This document shows, one piece after another, positions 7,428 to 16,440 of a DNA stretch of 64,000 nt (within the stretch, counting starts at the first letter, position 1; the number at the start of each line of letters is the position of its first letter). Under the pieces are notes generated by a model. It did no database searches and was not told the origin of the DNA. It worked only from the letters and a program-made list of their open reading frames with translations. The translations under genes were made by a program, and so were the position numbers. Origin of the DNA: Pirellulaceae bacterium (GTDB taxonomy: Bacteria; Planctomycetota; Planctomycetia; Pirellulales; Pirellulaceae); NCBI GenBank assembly GCA_028280445.1, contig JANQLU010000136.1, forward strand, positions 310,001 to 374,000. Direction: 5' to 3'.

Positions 7428-9965
7428 ATGACCACCTCGAGCCAGACCGGATACGTGAAACGACACCCAGCTTTGAAAGCTATCTGGTGTTGTCTGGTCG
7501 TGGCGGTACTCGCTTTATCCGGATCGTGGTCGACCGCGCAAGAGCAGGACTTTCAGGATTTTGGTTTGCCGCCGGTTGGAGGTGATCCTCAAAATTCTTC
7601 GGAGTTGGAACTGTCCGCTTCGTTTTCGGTTTTCAAAGGAACCAACCGTGGTGAATTGTCCGTTACCGCGATGATCGCTCCGAAGTGGTACATCTATTCG
7701 TTGACGCAACCCAAAGGTGGTCCGATCCGAACCACCATCCAACTGGACGACCCATCGCAACTGGAATCGCTTGGAACATTCAAACCCAATTTTGAACCCA
7801 AAATCACCACCCAGCCCGAAGCGTTCGGTGATTTGCGAATCGAGAAACATACCGAAATGGTGATTTTCTCGGCGCCCGTCGAGTTTAAAGATGGTTTCAA
7901 TCCCAAAAAGCTAAAACTCAAATTGAAATACCGAGGCCAGGTTTGCAAGAAAAGTTGTAAAGCAGTCAAAGAAACGTTGACAGCTGGTTTCGCCGGTTAT
8001 GAAGCACCCAAGGCGGTCACCAAGGGGTATAAGCCGCGCAAATCGCACGTGCTGTTTTCCGGCAAAGTTTCTCCGGCCAAAGCGGGTGAAAAAATCAAGG
8101 CCGGTGAAAAAATCAAACTTCAAATCTCGGCCACGGGATTGGACAAATATCACGTCTACGCGTTTTCAGACAAGATCAGTGATGAAGCAGCGGTGAACCC
8201 CACGCTGGTCGTTTTCACGAGCCTCAACGGATGGAAAGCTTCGCTGCCAACAGCATCGAGTAAACCCGTCAAGAAAAAAGTTGGAGATCTGGATGTCGAA
8301 TATCACGACAAAACGGTGACTTGGACATTCGAAATCGAAATTCCCAACACGGTAAAACCGGACACTTATAATCTCGCGGGAGTGATTGGATTTCAAACTT
8401 GTACCGACGAAACCTGCGATCCACCCGATGGAGTTTGGTTCAACGTTGACGTACCCGTTGATCGGGATTCCGAAGGTGGAGATTTGAATTTCCGTGACGA
8501 TGCAAATTATTACGATGCCATCAAAGCAAAAACTAAACCAGCCAACGATGGCAAAAGTCCTGATGCTCAAAAAGGCCACACGTCACCCCACACCACGGGA
8601 GATGGAAAAACGCTGCCTTGGGAGCCGTTCACCGAAGAATTGCTGGGCAAGTACGCATTCGTAACTGACGAATCAGGCAAGCAAATCCCGTTGGACATCA
8701 GCCAACATCCCCGACAAAACAAATCGATTAACGCGACGACTTTCTCGATGATCAGCTTGTTACGGGCGATGTTCTTTGGCTTTTTGGGCGGATTAATTTT
8801 GAACGTCATGCCCTGTGTGTTGCCGGTCATCGGGCTCAAGATCATGTCGTTTGTGCAACAAGGCGGTGAGCAAAAAGGAAAAGCGTTTGCACTGAATGTT
8901 TCCTATTCGGCAGGAATCGTCTTTGTATTTTTGGTGCTGGCAACACTCGGTGTGTTTGCCGGAGTTACTTGGGGGAAACAATTCCAAAGCCAAACATTCA
9001 ATATTATCTTGAGCGGGATTGTTTTCGTATTTGCATTGAGCTTGATCGGCGTCTGGGAAATTCCAATTCCCGGTTTTGTTGGCTCGGAAAAAGCGAATAA
9101 CCTGGCCGAAAAAGAAGGCATGTCAGGTGCATTTTTTAAAGGCATTTTGACAACCTTGTTGGCAACGCCTTGCACCGGTCCATTTATCGTTCCCGTTTTA
9201 TCTTGGGCGTTTTCACAACATCCGATTGTGATCTACACCGTCTTTGTCGCGATGGGTGTCGGCATGGCTTCGCCGTTTTTGATCATTGGTGCCAACCCAA
9301 AACTCGTGGCGTTTTTGCCAAAGCCGGGTGCCTGGATGGGAACGTTTAAACATGTGATGGGTTTCGTGCTGCTGGGAACCGTCATTTGGATCATGAGAAA
9401 CGTGAAATACGAGGAACTGTTGCCCGTATTCACTTTACTGTTTGCATTGTGGTTGGGTTGCTGGTGGATTGGTTCGATGGCTTTCGGAGCCACCGTCAAA
9501 CAAAAATTGATTCGTTGGGCCGGTGCCATGATCATGGTCGGCGCATGCGGCTACATCGCATTTGGCGTCATCGGGACCGAGTCGCGGAAACGATTTGCAG
9601 AAACCTACCAAGTGCGAACACAATCGGTGGCGGAACGCCCGCCAGGGCAATACACGATGTTGGTCGATTTTACGGCCGTTTGGTGAGCGACTTGCATCGT
9701 TAATGAGCGGGTCGCGCTCAACCAAAAAGAAGTCTTTGATCTTACCGCCAAAAATCGTGTCATCTGTGCTCAAGCTCGATTTGACGATCCCAATGAATTC
9801 GGTTCGCGATATCTGAAATGGTGTGGAAACGGGAGTGCAGCGATTCCTTATATCGCGATCATTCCCGCCGGACGTGCCGATCAACCGATCACGTTTGACG
9901 GACCAGTCACCAAAAAGACCATCCTTGAAGCACTCGAAAAAGCTGGTGCGTCGAAAATCGAATAA
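7428..9965 (+). CDS. DsbD-family thiol:disulfide interchange protein, probable selenoprotein (in-frame UGA = Sec753)
   Basis: Transfers reducing power across the inner membrane to periplasmic thiol proteins. Read through one in-frame TGA (9684-9686), it has 845 residues: a signal-anchor (about 15-38), two tandem DsbD-N domains (about 55-185 and 200-345, with CKKSC and CTDETC pairs), an eight-helix membrane domain (about 440-700) with Cys463 in PCVLP and Cys582 in PCTGP, and a C-terminal thioredoxin domain. Its active site reads DFTAVW-[TGA]-ATC, so the stop replaces the first Cys of CxxC. The frame then continues 92 codons to TAA at 9963 with a cis-Pro segment (AIPYIAIIPAG). A hairpin with a GGUCG loop follows the TGA. 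The conventional reading would end at 9686 with no redox centre. The alternatives are a nonsense mutation or a sequencing error; the exact placement favours selenocysteine. Confidence 0.87.
9684..9686 (+). other. Candidate selenocysteine codon (UGA, Sec753)
   Basis: TGA in frame at the first cysteine position of the thioredoxin CxxC motif (W-U-A-T-C). Sequence on both sides is thioredoxin-like and the frame is otherwise uninterrupted. Sec replacing the attacking Cys of a UxxC redox motif is the commonest form of bacterial selenoprotein. Confidence 0.8.
9699..9722 (+). promoter_or_regulatory. Candidate bacterial SECIS element
   Basis: TGAGCG (9704-9709), loop GGTCG (9710-9714), CGCTCA (9715-9720): a perfect 6-bp stem whose loop begins GGU, as in the E. 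coli fdhF SECIS hairpin. An alternative lower stem pairs GTT (9699-9701) with AAC (9720-9722) and leaves a U-containing bulge, again like the bulged U of the E. coli element. The loop starts 24 bases after the TGA, within the 16-37 range given for bacterial SECIS. It lies inside the coding sequence, as bacterial elements must. Confidence 0.65.
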
Positions 9966-10012
9966 CGCCGTTCGACCAACAACCGCCGAGACAACTCACC
10001 GCCTGGAGCGAT

Positions 10013-10807
10013 TTATTTTCGCTGAAGTGAGTCTTTGACTTGAACCACTTTGCCCGCGGAACGAAACGTCAGCACGGGTTTCGACGACGAATTTGAGGAC
10101 GCACCCGAGTTGCCTTCGGCTGCCTGCCCCGATTTCAACTCAACGGTTTTGCCACCGTCTTTTGGAACCAACACCTGATAGGTTTGTTCAATTTCTTCCA
10201 TGTAAGGAATTCGCACGGTGTATGGCACAGTCACAGTCGTTCCATCAGCCCGGATTACTTCTCGCATTCGAGTTTCTGTTCTCGTCTTGGTCACCTTCAC
10301 CGTTCGAGTGCGGGTTTCCACACGATATTTGTCGCGGTCGATCTTTACGCCTTTTCCCGGCTTGGCTTTTGGTTTTTCATCTTTGGGCGGAGGATCTTTT
10401 TTACCAGAACCTTTTTTGTCGCTTGTTTTGGGTTTGTCGGTCGCGGAATCCGGTTTGCCAGATGGCTTTTTAGACGGCGTTGCGGCTTTTGCATAGCCAA
10501 ATTCTATCTCATCGACTTTTTTCTGTTTGATGATGGATCGCAAATCATAAGTACCCATCAAATATTCTTTTTTGCCCATGATCAATTTGATATTGTGATC
10601 ACCGTCAAATGGAACGGTCCAGGTTGCGGCTTTTCCTTTTTCCAACTTGATAGACGGCTTGATCCACTTCAATTCTTTTTCACTGAAAATTCGAATCTCA
10701 ATGTTTTGATTGAGCGCGTTTTTGAGCTTTATTTTTTCATCCGCAACGGCACTTTGAAATTGCCCAAGAAACAGGACCAAGACCAGCAAACAACCAAACC
10801 GTTTCAT
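10013..10807 (-). CDS. Secreted protein with Lys/Pro-rich linker and YTV-like tail
   Basis: A 264-residue protein with a signal peptide (residues 1-22, ending in AVA). Residues 23-105 form a small folded region. Residues 108-150 are a low-complexity Lys/Pro/Asp linker. The C-terminal part holds YRVETRTRTVKVTKTRTETR and then VPYTVRIPYMEE and YQVLVPKDG. This Tyr-x-Val plus Thr-Arg pattern resembles one or two units of the YTV repeats in the large protein encoded at 49994-52318. An envelope location is likely; function is unknown. ATG at 10807 is chosen, as an earlier start adds only four residues before the signal peptide. It converges on the DsbD-like gene. Confidence 0.7.
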   Translation of the reverse strand: MKRFGCLLVLVLFLGQFQSAVADEKIKLKNALNQNIEIRIFSEKELKWIKPSIKLEKGKAATWTVPFDGDHNIKLIMGKKEYLMGTYDLRSIIKQKKVDEIEFGYAKAATPSKKPSGKPDSATDKPKTSDKKGSGKKDPPPKDEKPKAKPGKGVKIDRDKYRVETRTRTVKVTKTRTETRMREVIRADGTTVTVPYTVRIPYMEEIEQTYQVLVPKDGGKTVELKSGQAAEGNSGASSNSSSKPVLTFRSAGKVVQVKDSLQRK

Positions 10808-10931
10808 CGCAAGCTCCATTCGAATTTAGAAATGAAAAATTTCTCAGTCGGTTTGTGATAGGCGAGTACAGCTAAGTTTTATCTCACAATTTGAGAAAAT
10901 ACAAATCGTTCGTTGTTCAGAGGGCGACGAA

Positions 10932-11020
10932 AATCATAACCCGAAGCGTGAGCGAGGGACCATATTTCATTGGACATCTGTGTTGTCTCAGGTCCCTCGC
11001 TCACGCTTCGGGTTATGATT
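10932..11020. repeat. Long perfect inverted repeat (family C, copy 1)
   Basis: Two perfect 30-base arms, AATCATAACCCGAAGCGTGA and onward at 10932-10961 and its reverse complement at 10991-11020, separated by 29 bases. Related single arms occur at 17252-17280 and 22191-22211. It lies between purM and the YTV-tailed gene, both on the minus strand, and could form a very stable transcript hairpin at the 3' end of purM. Confidence 0.88.
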
Positions 11021-11084
11021 GCAGAAATTCGTTAATTCAATTGGCCGGTTTAATCGGATTGGCCGGTGGAAACCGCCCGACAAA

Positions 11085-12146
11085 TTAACGCACAAATACA
11101 GCGCCGGCGCCCTCACGCACTGAACCGATCACCCAATTTTTCAGGCCGATTTGATCCAGTGACCGACAAATGCTGTCACTGTAGTAGGGACTTACAATCA
11201 AAACTAAACCGAGCCCCATATTGAAAACGCGGAACATTTCGTCGTTGGCGACATTCCCCGTTTTTTGCAGCCAATCGAACACCGGAGGACGCTCCCACGA
11301 TTTTCCGTCGATCTCGACAGCAACATTTTTGGGCACAATGCGACCAATATTTTCTTCCAATCCACCACCGGTGATATGGGCAATTCCGTGAATCACATTT
11401 TTAACTTTATAGTGTGCCAACACGCGACGAACGGCTTGAACATAGATTTGTGTCGGAGTCAGCAGAATATCGCCAACCGTGCCTCCGACTTCTTCGATCG
11501 TATCGTCGACGGTTAATCCAGCATGCTCAAAAACAATTTTGCGTACGAGGCTAAAGCCATTGGAGTGAATGCCGCTGGAGCCAATACCAATTACGATATC
11601 ATCGGGTGCGATGGACGATCCATCGATCAAATTTTTGCGTTCAACCACGCCCACGCAAAATCCTGCTAAATCAAAATCGTCTTTTTGATACAGATCAGGC
11701 ATGATCGCGGTTTCGCCTCCGAGCAACGCACAATCGGCTTGGATACAACCGGCACTGATTCCGGCGACAATTTTTTCGAGGCGATCGGGTTGATCGCGAT
11801 CCATCGCGATATAGTCAAGGAAAAATAATGGCTCGGCGCCGCAGCAGATAATGTCGTTGACACACATGGCGACTAGATCTATTCCCACCGTATCAAAACG
11901 GCCTACCATCTGCGCGATTTTGATTTTTGTGCCAACGCCGTCAGTTCCGGAAACCAAAATTGGTTCTTCGTAATTGCGAGCAAACAGTCGGTTGGGAAAA
12001 TCCAACCGAAACAGGCCCGCGAATCCCCCGTCGAGCCTGATCACGCGTGGAGAAAACGTTTTGTGCATGTGCTGCGGCAACCGGCTCATGGCGTCACCAT
12101 AGGACTCCAAATCAATTCCAGCATCTTTGTAGGACAATTGATCCAT
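11085..12146 (-). CDS. purM: Phosphoribosylformylglycinamidine cyclo-ligase
   Basis: Fifth step of purine synthesis: ATP-dependent ring closure of FGAM to AIR in the cytoplasm. Family signatures are YKDAGIDLESYGDAM at the N-terminus, VSGTDGVGTKIKIA, VAMCVNDIICCGAEPLFFLDY, LLGGETAIMPDLY and IGIGSSGIHSNGFSLVRK. From ATG 12146 the protein has 353 residues, close to the usual 340-350. A TTG nine codons earlier would add a stretch without homology. purE, another purine gene, lies 8 kb away and is not in the same operon. Confidence 0.95.
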   Translation of the reverse strand: MDQLSYKDAGIDLESYGDAMSRLPQHMHKTFSPRVIRLDGGFAGLFRLDFPNRLFARNYEEPILVSGTDGVGTKIKIAQMVGRFDTVGIDLVAMCVNDIICCGAEPLFFLDYIAMDRDQPDRLEKIVAGISAGCIQADCALLGGETAIMPDLYQKDDFDLAGFCVGVVERKNLIDGSSIAPDDIVIGIGSSGIHSNGFSLVRKIVFEHAGLTVDDTIEEVGGTVGDILLTPTQIYVQAVRRVLAHYKVKNVIHGIAHITGGGLEENIGRIVPKNVAVEIDGKSWERPPVFDWLQKTGNVANDEMFRVFNMGLGLVLIVSPYYSDSICRSLDQIGLKNWVIGSVREGAGAVFVR

Positions 12147-12462
12147 TTCGTACGTTTTCTCGCAGCAAGTCAAAAATAGGATTGGTTGGAATATTCCGTT
12201 TTAATCGAAACATCAGGCATTACATACCACTGACATTCTACGTTCGCCTGAAAAATTCTTCAGGTGTTCAATCGCTACAACATTCAGTTTTTACCCGAAA
12301 CGTCTGTTTAAGCGGATCGTCGATTTTTTTTTCGTTTACCGCCGTCCGGAGTACAAAATGCGCAAAATCCCTGCCGAAATCAAATGAGTTCCCCTGCAGC
12401 ATTTTTTCCCCTGCAACAACTTTGTCAGATGGTCTGATCGCGATAAACTTGGAGAAACGACT
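12147..12462. other. Spacer between divergent purM and glgX
   Basis: About 315 bases holding the promoters of both divergent genes, which I cannot place with confidence. There is a short dyad, CCTGAA then TTCAGG, near 12250, and no protein-coding frame that looks real. Confidence 0.4.
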
Positions 12463-14601
12463 GTGCTGAAACCTATGGCTGAAACTCGAACTGAACTGCA
12501 ATTTCGGCATTCTTTGCCTTTTGGACCGATCGTCCGACCTGATGGAGTTCAGTTTGTCGTCTACAGTCGCAATGCAACTGCGCTGCGGATTTTGCTCTAC
12601 GATCGGCCTGATGCAAAAAAACCCTCCAAAATTATTCCGCTGACTCAGGACAGGGACCGTTGGGGTGACGTCTGGAGCATCCTGGTCCCTGGAATTCAGG
12701 CAGGCCAACTCTATCATTTGCAAGCCGATGGTCCATTTGCCCCGTCTCAAGGCCACCGTTTTGACGGTGAAGCTTGTTTGATCGATCCTTGGGCGCAAGC
12801 ACTGACCGGCGATTTTCGGAAAATCTCAAAACAATTTGTGCTGCCGCCCAAGTGTGTCGTCGTCGACGATCATTTTGATTGGGAAGGGGATCGGCATTTG
12901 CGACATGATCTGGCAGACACAATCGTCTACGAAATGCACGTCCGCGGATTCACTCAACACCACTCGAGCCAAACCCAACACGCCGGAACCTATCTCGGTG
13001 TGATCGACAAAATTCCGTACCTGAAGTCTCTGGGGGTCACTGCTGTCGAACTGCTCCCGATTCACGAATTCCCGACCAATCATCACGACGGAACGAACAC
13101 AAATAAAAATTACTGGGGTTACGACACACTCAATTTTTTTTCACCCCACCGCGGATACGCTTTTGACCAAACGCCGGGCGCCCAGGTTCGTGAATTCAAG
13201 CAAATGGTCAAAGCACTCCATGCGGCAGACATCGAAGTCATTTTGGACGTCGTTTATAACCATACTTGTGAAGGCAATCATCTCGGTCCGACACTCAGTT
13301 TTCGCGGACTGGAAAACTCGGTCTACTATATGCTCGAGAATGATCAGCAATACTTTAAAAATTACTCAGGCTGTGGAAACACCGTTAATGGAAATCACCC
13401 TGTTGTTCGCGAAATGATTTTCCATTCACTACGACATTGGGCTCACAATTATCATATCGATGGCTTTCGATTTGACCTGGCTTCGATCCTCAGTCGAGAT
13501 CAAGCAGGCAACCTGTTACAAAACCCACCGCTCGTTGAAATGATTGCCGAAGATCCACTGCTCAGCGATACCAAAATCATCGCCGAAGCGTGGGATGCCG
13601 CCGGCGCCTACCAGGTTGGATCATTCGGCGATAGCGAACGCTGGGTCGAATGGAATGGTCGTTATCGGGACGACGTCCGTCGATTCTGGCGAGGCGATCA
13701 CCACATGCAAGGTGCGATGGCCACCCGATTGTCCGGCTCAAGCGATGTTTATCAACCCAGCGGACGACCGCCAATTTGCAGCGTCAATTTCATCACGTCG
13801 CATGATGGATTTACGATGAACGATCTGGTCAGCTACAACAAAAAACACAATCTGGCCAACGGCGAAAATAACCAAGACGGCGACAACAACAACTACAGTG
13901 ACAATCATGGTTTCGAAGGCCCGACGGACGATCCTGCCATCAACGCCGTACGAACCCGTCAAATTAAAAACCTGATGACCACGTTGATGTTGTCGCAAGG
14001 TGTTCCAATGCTGGTGGCCGGCGATGAATGTCAGCGAACCCAAGGTGGTAACAACAACGCCTACTGCCAAGACAATGAAACATCATGGTTCGATTGGAAT
14101 CTGGTCGTCGAAAATTCGGGGCTAGTGCGGTTTACCCGCGCGCTCATTCAATTTCGGCGCACTCAACCAACGGTTCGACGGACGGAGTATCTGACGGGTG
14201 AACCCAACCACGATGACAACTTGCCAGACGTGATGTGGTTTAATGCGGACGGCACGAGAACCGATTGGACGATCGACAAAGCGCCCTTGATTTGTTGGCT
14301 CTCGGCACCGGTGAAATCCGACATCTCGGACCTGCACGGTCGAGATTTGCTAATCCTGATGAACCCGCTGGAAATCGCTTTGGATTTCACGATTCCTACT
14401 CAGGCCCAGTCGTTGCACTGGTCCATGTTTGTCGATACCAGTGCACCGGCACCGGCAGATATTTTTCCGATGCTCGACGGCCCGGGCTTTGAGCCATCGG
14501 GGATCGTTCAAATGACTTCCAAGTCAACTTTGGTATTTGTGTCAACGAGCGAATTGATCAGCGCCATGATGGATTCCAAAATAAAAAAACGGACTGTGTA
14601 A
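12463..14601 (+). CDS. glgX: Glycogen debranching enzyme, isoamylase type (GH13)
   Basis: Hydrolyses alpha-1,6 branch points of glycogen in the cytoplasm. A CBM48-type N-domain (about residues 15-115, RPDGVQFVVYSRNATALRILLY) precedes the GH13 barrel. The four conserved regions are visible: DVVYNHTCEG, DGFRFDLASIL with the nucleophile Asp, IIAEAWDAAG with the acid/base Glu, and NFITSHDGFTMND. The length of 712 fits GlgX/TreX proteins. The GTG at 12463 is chosen because GGAG at 12451-12454 is eight bases upstream; an ATG four codons later is the alternative. No other glycogen gene is adjacent. A terminator follows. Confidence 0.93.
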   Translation: MLKPMAETRTELQFRHSLPFGPIVRPDGVQFVVYSRNATALRILLYDRPDAKKPSKIIPLTQDRDRWGDVWSILVPGIQAGQLYHLQADGPFAPSQGHRFDGEACLIDPWAQALTGDFRKISKQFVLPPKCVVVDDHFDWEGDRHLRHDLADTIVYEMHVRGFTQHHSSQTQHAGTYLGVIDKIPYLKSLGVTAVELLPIHEFPTNHHDGTNTNKNYWGYDTLNFFSPHRGYAFDQTPGAQVREFKQMVKALHAADIEVILDVVYNHTCEGNHLGPTLSFRGLENSVYYMLENDQQYFKNYSGCGNTVNGNHPVVREMIFHSLRHWAHNYHIDGFRFDLASILSRDQAGNLLQNPPLVEMIAEDPLLSDTKIIAEAWDAAGAYQVGSFGDSERWVEWNGRYRDDVRRFWRGDHHMQGAMATRLSGSSDVYQPSGRPPICSVNFITSHDGFTMNDLVSYNKKHNLANGENNQDGDNNNYSDNHGFEGPTDDPAINAVRTRQIKNLMTTLMLSQGVPMLVAGDECQRTQGGNNNAYCQDNETSWFDWNLVVENSGLVRFTRALIQFRRTQPTVRRTEYLTGEPNHDDNLPDVMWFNADGTRTDWTIDKAPLICWLSAPVKSDISDLHGRDLLILMNPLEIALDFTIPTQAQSLHWSMFVDTSAPAPADIFPMLDGPGFEPSGIVQMTSKSTLVFVSTSELISAMMDSKIKKRTV

Positions 14602-14614
14602 AACAGTCCGTTTT
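14587..14614. terminator. Bidirectional terminator between convergent genes
   Basis: AAAACGGACTGT, a short loop, then ACAGTCCGTTTT, with A-rich and T-rich flanks on the two sides. It overlaps the last codons of glgX and lies between convergent glgX and the DUF1598 gene, so it can serve both. Confidence 0.75.
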
Positions 14615-14644
14615 GTTGGAATCAATTTAGTTCAATCGTGGTCG

Positions 14645-16174
14645 TTAGTCCCACCACCATTGATCTTCGCCAAGACCTTCGACGCCCAACGATTTGCGAA
14701 GCGTGTCGATCTTGCCATTTTTGTCTTGTTTCAGGTTTTCGCTTTTCAGTGCCATACGGGGTTGAATCGAAACTCCACCACCGATTGGCGTCATGAACGT
14801 GTTACCTTTCCAAACCGCGTTGATGGCGGGCTCGACAACTTTAGGAACTCGCGAAAGTTGCGTTCGGAAAGCGCCTTCGTCAGAAAGCACTTTCATTTCC
14901 CAGCCAGATTTTCCGTAGAAGTCCATTTCTTGGATGAATGCGGCAACAACAGATAAATCCATCAGGTTACGAAGTTCGCCGTAAACAGGATGTTTGTCAG
15001 CCAATTTGTTGTAGTTTTTGGTAAATGATCTGGTGAACGCTCGGCTGGCGCTGCTATCTCGACCGGTTTTCTTGCGGCTACCATCCGCAGCAACTCGCTC
15101 GTTTTCACCTACCAGTTTGACACCATTGCCAACCAACTGCATTCCGGTTTCATCTTCGTTGACCTGAACACAATCGTAATTGGGCTCAAAATACCAACGC
15201 TGCAAAGCGTTTTTCATGCCAGTTGGACGAACTTTTTCGATCCAGGTCGTGATTCTGACAGGTGTTGGCTCAACGCCGATACCGATCAATTTCATGCGGT
15301 AATCTGCTTCGACCAAAACTTGTGCAAAATGAGTTTGTGGTGAAACACCGCGGATCGAAACTGTTTGGTGTCCAAGAGCTTTTTTGAATGCCTTGGCAAC
15401 TTGAACTTCTTGAGCTTTGCTGATTCCACCTTGGGCTTGCAACTGGCGATGAACGCTCGTGACGACTTTCTTGAAGTTTTTCAAACCATCTTGAGTAGGG
15501 TCGATCGAGACTGAGATCATCTTGGTTTTTTTGCCACTTGGCGGGAAAGCGCGAAGTGCCACAACCAGGTCGCGAAGCTGCAGAATGACTTGTCGAGAAT
15601 TCATACCGACAACTTTGCCATTGGCATCTGCAAAGAAACCTTCGGCAGGACCAGCAATGACGATGTCTTTTGTTTCAGGGTAAAAGAAAACGTGAGTGAT
15701 TCGAGTGAGGCCAGCAAGGTAAAGCATTTCGGCGGGAAGTTTTTCGCCTGCTTTGAGTTTTTTAGCAATTTGTGCTTCGAGTCGATTGAGGGAGATCTTT
15801 CGAAACTTGCTTTCTTTCATCATATCTTTGTTGAGTTTCGCGCGAGCTGCAGCAATTCGTTGAGCTGCCAACTGTTTGGTCGTTACGCGAACCATTTTGG
15901 TGCGGAGTACACCTTGAGCGTCGATATCGATTCCCGCGAGGCCTTCCCCTTGGAAACCATCGCCGTCACCACCGTCGCCGTCGCCGCCGTCTCCACCGCC
16001 GCCGTCGCCGCCTCCACCACCGCCGCCAGGTCCGCCGCCGCCGCCGCCAGGTCCGCCGCCGCCAGGTCCGCCGCCGCCAACTTGGCCGAAGGTAATGGTT
16101 GGTGCGTGTGACATTAAAATCACACTAATAATCACGGCAACTAAGCCGATGAATTTGAAATTACGGCAGTTCAT
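14645..16174 (-). CDS. Secreted glycine-rich DUF1598-type protein
   Basis: A 509-residue exported protein. Residues 1-31 are a signal peptide (ending TFGQ), followed by about 45 residues made almost only of Gly with Pro and Asp. The globular part starts at EGLAGIDIDAQGVLRTKMV and contains LTRITHVFFYPETKDIVIAGPAEG and VSIDPTQDGLKNFKKVV. I recognise this as the planctomycete DUF1598 type. The function is unknown; the Gly-rich region looks like a flexible spacer or surface linker. It is monocistronic between a shared terminator and a 260-base promoter region. The Gly run gives a strongly GC-skewed block at 15960-16080. Confidence 0.85.
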   Translation of the reverse strand: MNCRNFKFIGLVAVIISVILMSHAPTITFGQVGGGGPGGGGPGGGGGGPGGGGGGGDGGGGDGGDGDGGDGDGFQGEGLAGIDIDAQGVLRTKMVRVTTKQLAAQRIAAARAKLNKDMMKESKFRKISLNRLEAQIAKKLKAGEKLPAEMLYLAGLTRITHVFFYPETKDIVIAGPAEGFFADANGKVVGMNSRQVILQLRDLVVALRAFPPSGKKTKMISVSIDPTQDGLKNFKKVVTSVHRQLQAQGGISKAQEVQVAKAFKKALGHQTVSIRGVSPQTHFAQVLVEADYRMKLIGIGVEPTPVRITTWIEKVRPTGMKNALQRWYFEPNYDCVQVNEDETGMQLVGNGVKLVGENERVAADGSRKKTGRDSSASRAFTRSFTKNYNKLADKHPVYGELRNLMDLSVVAAFIQEMDFYGKSGWEMKVLSDEGAFRTQLSRVPKVVEPAINAVWKGNTFMTPIGGGVSIQPRMALKSENLKQDKNGKIDTLRKSLGVEGLGEDQWWWD

Positions 16175-16440
16175 ACCGAATGACCTCCTCTGCGTCCCTC
16201 AAGACAGTCCAGATATAACAAACTATAAAAAGCCTTGCCTATTTGAAGATTGTACATTTATCCGGGCTCAGCAATATTGAAATATTGCTCGGTATTCCCA
16301 GAAATCCATTGTTTTATGGTAATTGCGCCCCAAGTTCGAAGCAAGGAAAACAATTCGAGTTCCTGGGAAACAGCTTTTCAGTGCGAATTTTGTCGATTTT
16401 GCCGCCTGTGCGAACATTTGTTGATCAGATAACAAATCGG

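Noticed and set aside
9684..9965. Simple pseudogene or separate downstream ORF after the DsbD stop
   Set aside because: The downstream frame has no start codon with a ribosome-binding site, is in the same phase, and completes the thioredoxin domain exactly. A nonsense mutation is still possible but explains neither the exact position at the catalytic Cys nor the GGU-loop hairpin.
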